NCBI GenBank assembly: GCA_030042795.1
Contig: JASHYZ010000552.1
Location: forward strand, 1-5,680
DNA: 5,680 bases
Direction of reading: 5' to 3'
Source of the DNA: Terriglobia bacterium
Lineage (GTDB): Bacteria; Acidobacteriota; Terriglobia; UBA7540
In this document: in pieces, positions 5,278 through 5,680 of the stretch
Numbering within the stretch: position 1 is the first letter of the stretch
Layout: each line of letters begins with the position of its first letter
Notes under the pieces: model-generated
What the model saw: the letters and a program-made list of their open reading frames with translations, nothing else
Database searches by the model: none
Told to the model about the DNA's origin: nothing
Translations under genes and position numbers: made by a program

Positions 5278-5680
5278 TTAGTAAGCCGGCCTGAAAGCCT
5301 CGCTCGTCAGGTCACCCAGCAGTTTGTGCCAAGGATGATTCGGCCGGTTTTCGACGTCGGTGACGATGCGGCGCATTTCCTTCAATACCGGCGGATCATC
5401 GACGTCATAAAGGTCGCCCTGCAGGAGCTTCAGCACGTCAATCCGGTACTTGGGGTCCTCGATGAAAGCCGTGAAAAGCACATTCAGCCGGTAGTAGACC
5501 GTGATGAACTCGTACCAGTTCTTCGTTCCGCGCCGCATGGTGGCTTGATAGTCCTCAAAGCTGTCTTTGTTGAAGACTCCGCCATTCTGGGCGTGCTTGA
5601 TGATGGTCTGGGTCGCGAGCCTGGCGCTCGTCATCGCAATGCTGACGCCGCTTGAAAAGATGGGGTCAACGAAGCGGGCG
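5278..5680 (-). CDS. Flavin-dependent halogenase-like oxidoreductase, C-terminal part (5' end outside window)
   Basis: The frame ends with TAA at 5278-5280 and stays open to the window edge, giving 133 visible residues. The ATG at 5632-5634 is internal, not the start. The residues before it read ARFVDPIFSSGVSIA, matching the DPxFSSGV motif of FAD-dependent tryptophan-halogenase-like monooxygenases, where a Gly-Asp-Ala-Ala just ahead binds FAD. The following mainly helical part (FEDYQATMRRGTKNWYEF, then VYYRLN and KLLQGDLYD) fits the C-terminal region of that family, which oxidises or halogenates aromatic or small-molecule substrates using reduced flavin. The catalytic lysine and the WxWxIP motif that would mark a true halogenase would lie upstream, so halogenation is not shown. 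Related non-halogenating oxidoreductases share this ending. A hairpin terminator follows the stop. Confidence 0.75.
   Translation of the reverse strand, partial: ARFVDPIFSSGVSIAMTSARLATQTIIKHAQNGGVFNKDSFEDYQATMRRGTKNWYEFITVYYRLNVLFTAFIEDPKYRIDVLKLLQGDLYDVDDPPVLKEMRRIVTDVENRPNHPWHKLLGDLTSEAFRPAY

Noticed and set aside
5179..5655. 158-codon plus-strand open frame
   Set aside because: It is antisense to the halogenase-like gene, begins in the palindromic repeat, and has no recognisable family pattern.

Overview
The window looks like a piece of chromosome from a GC-rich soil-type bacterium, most likely an acidobacterium (Terriglobia/Koribacter-like). This placement is an inference. It rests on the overall style of the proteins, on a freestanding LolA-like periplasmic protein of a type common in that group, and on two dispersed palindromic repeat families of the kind I associate with acidobacterial intergenic DNA. 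No rRNA, tRNA, CRISPR array, transposase or phage gene was seen.

Layout, left to right. Positions 1-120 hold the right-hand part of a fold-back repeat. Positions 159-1448 (minus) encode a two-domain N-acetylglutamate synthase (ArgA), the first step of arginine synthesis, which starts at GTG. Positions 1449-2422 are a long divergent intergenic region with a second copy of the fold-back repeat (about 1701-1890), a possible decayed lipoprotein start, a possible promoter and a doubtful 36-codon ORF. Positions 2423-3235 (plus) encode an exported LolA/lipoprotein-sorting-like protein. After a 106-bp convergent gap come two minus-strand genes that overlap by one base: an exported four-cysteine protein of unknown function (4640-5131), then a CPA2-type cation/proton antiporter with an Asp-Asp ion site (3342-4640). 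Upstream of that pair are a strong 18-bp palindromic repeat (5143-5217) and a terminator-like hairpin (5235-5259). The right edge carries the C-terminal 133 residues of a flavin-dependent halogenase-like oxidoreductase (5278 to beyond 5680, minus), which is cut by the window end.

The genes do not form one pathway. ArgA stands alone without other arg genes. The exported protein and the antiporter are the only clear operon, and their stop/start overlap suggests coupled translation. The oxidoreductase seems to be a separate transcription unit ending at the hairpin near 5240. The most interesting points are the two copies of a nested inverted-repeat element flanking argA, the unexplained antiporter-partner protein, and the halogenase-like fragment at the edge. 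I did not find convincing evidence of a wholly new multi-gene system.
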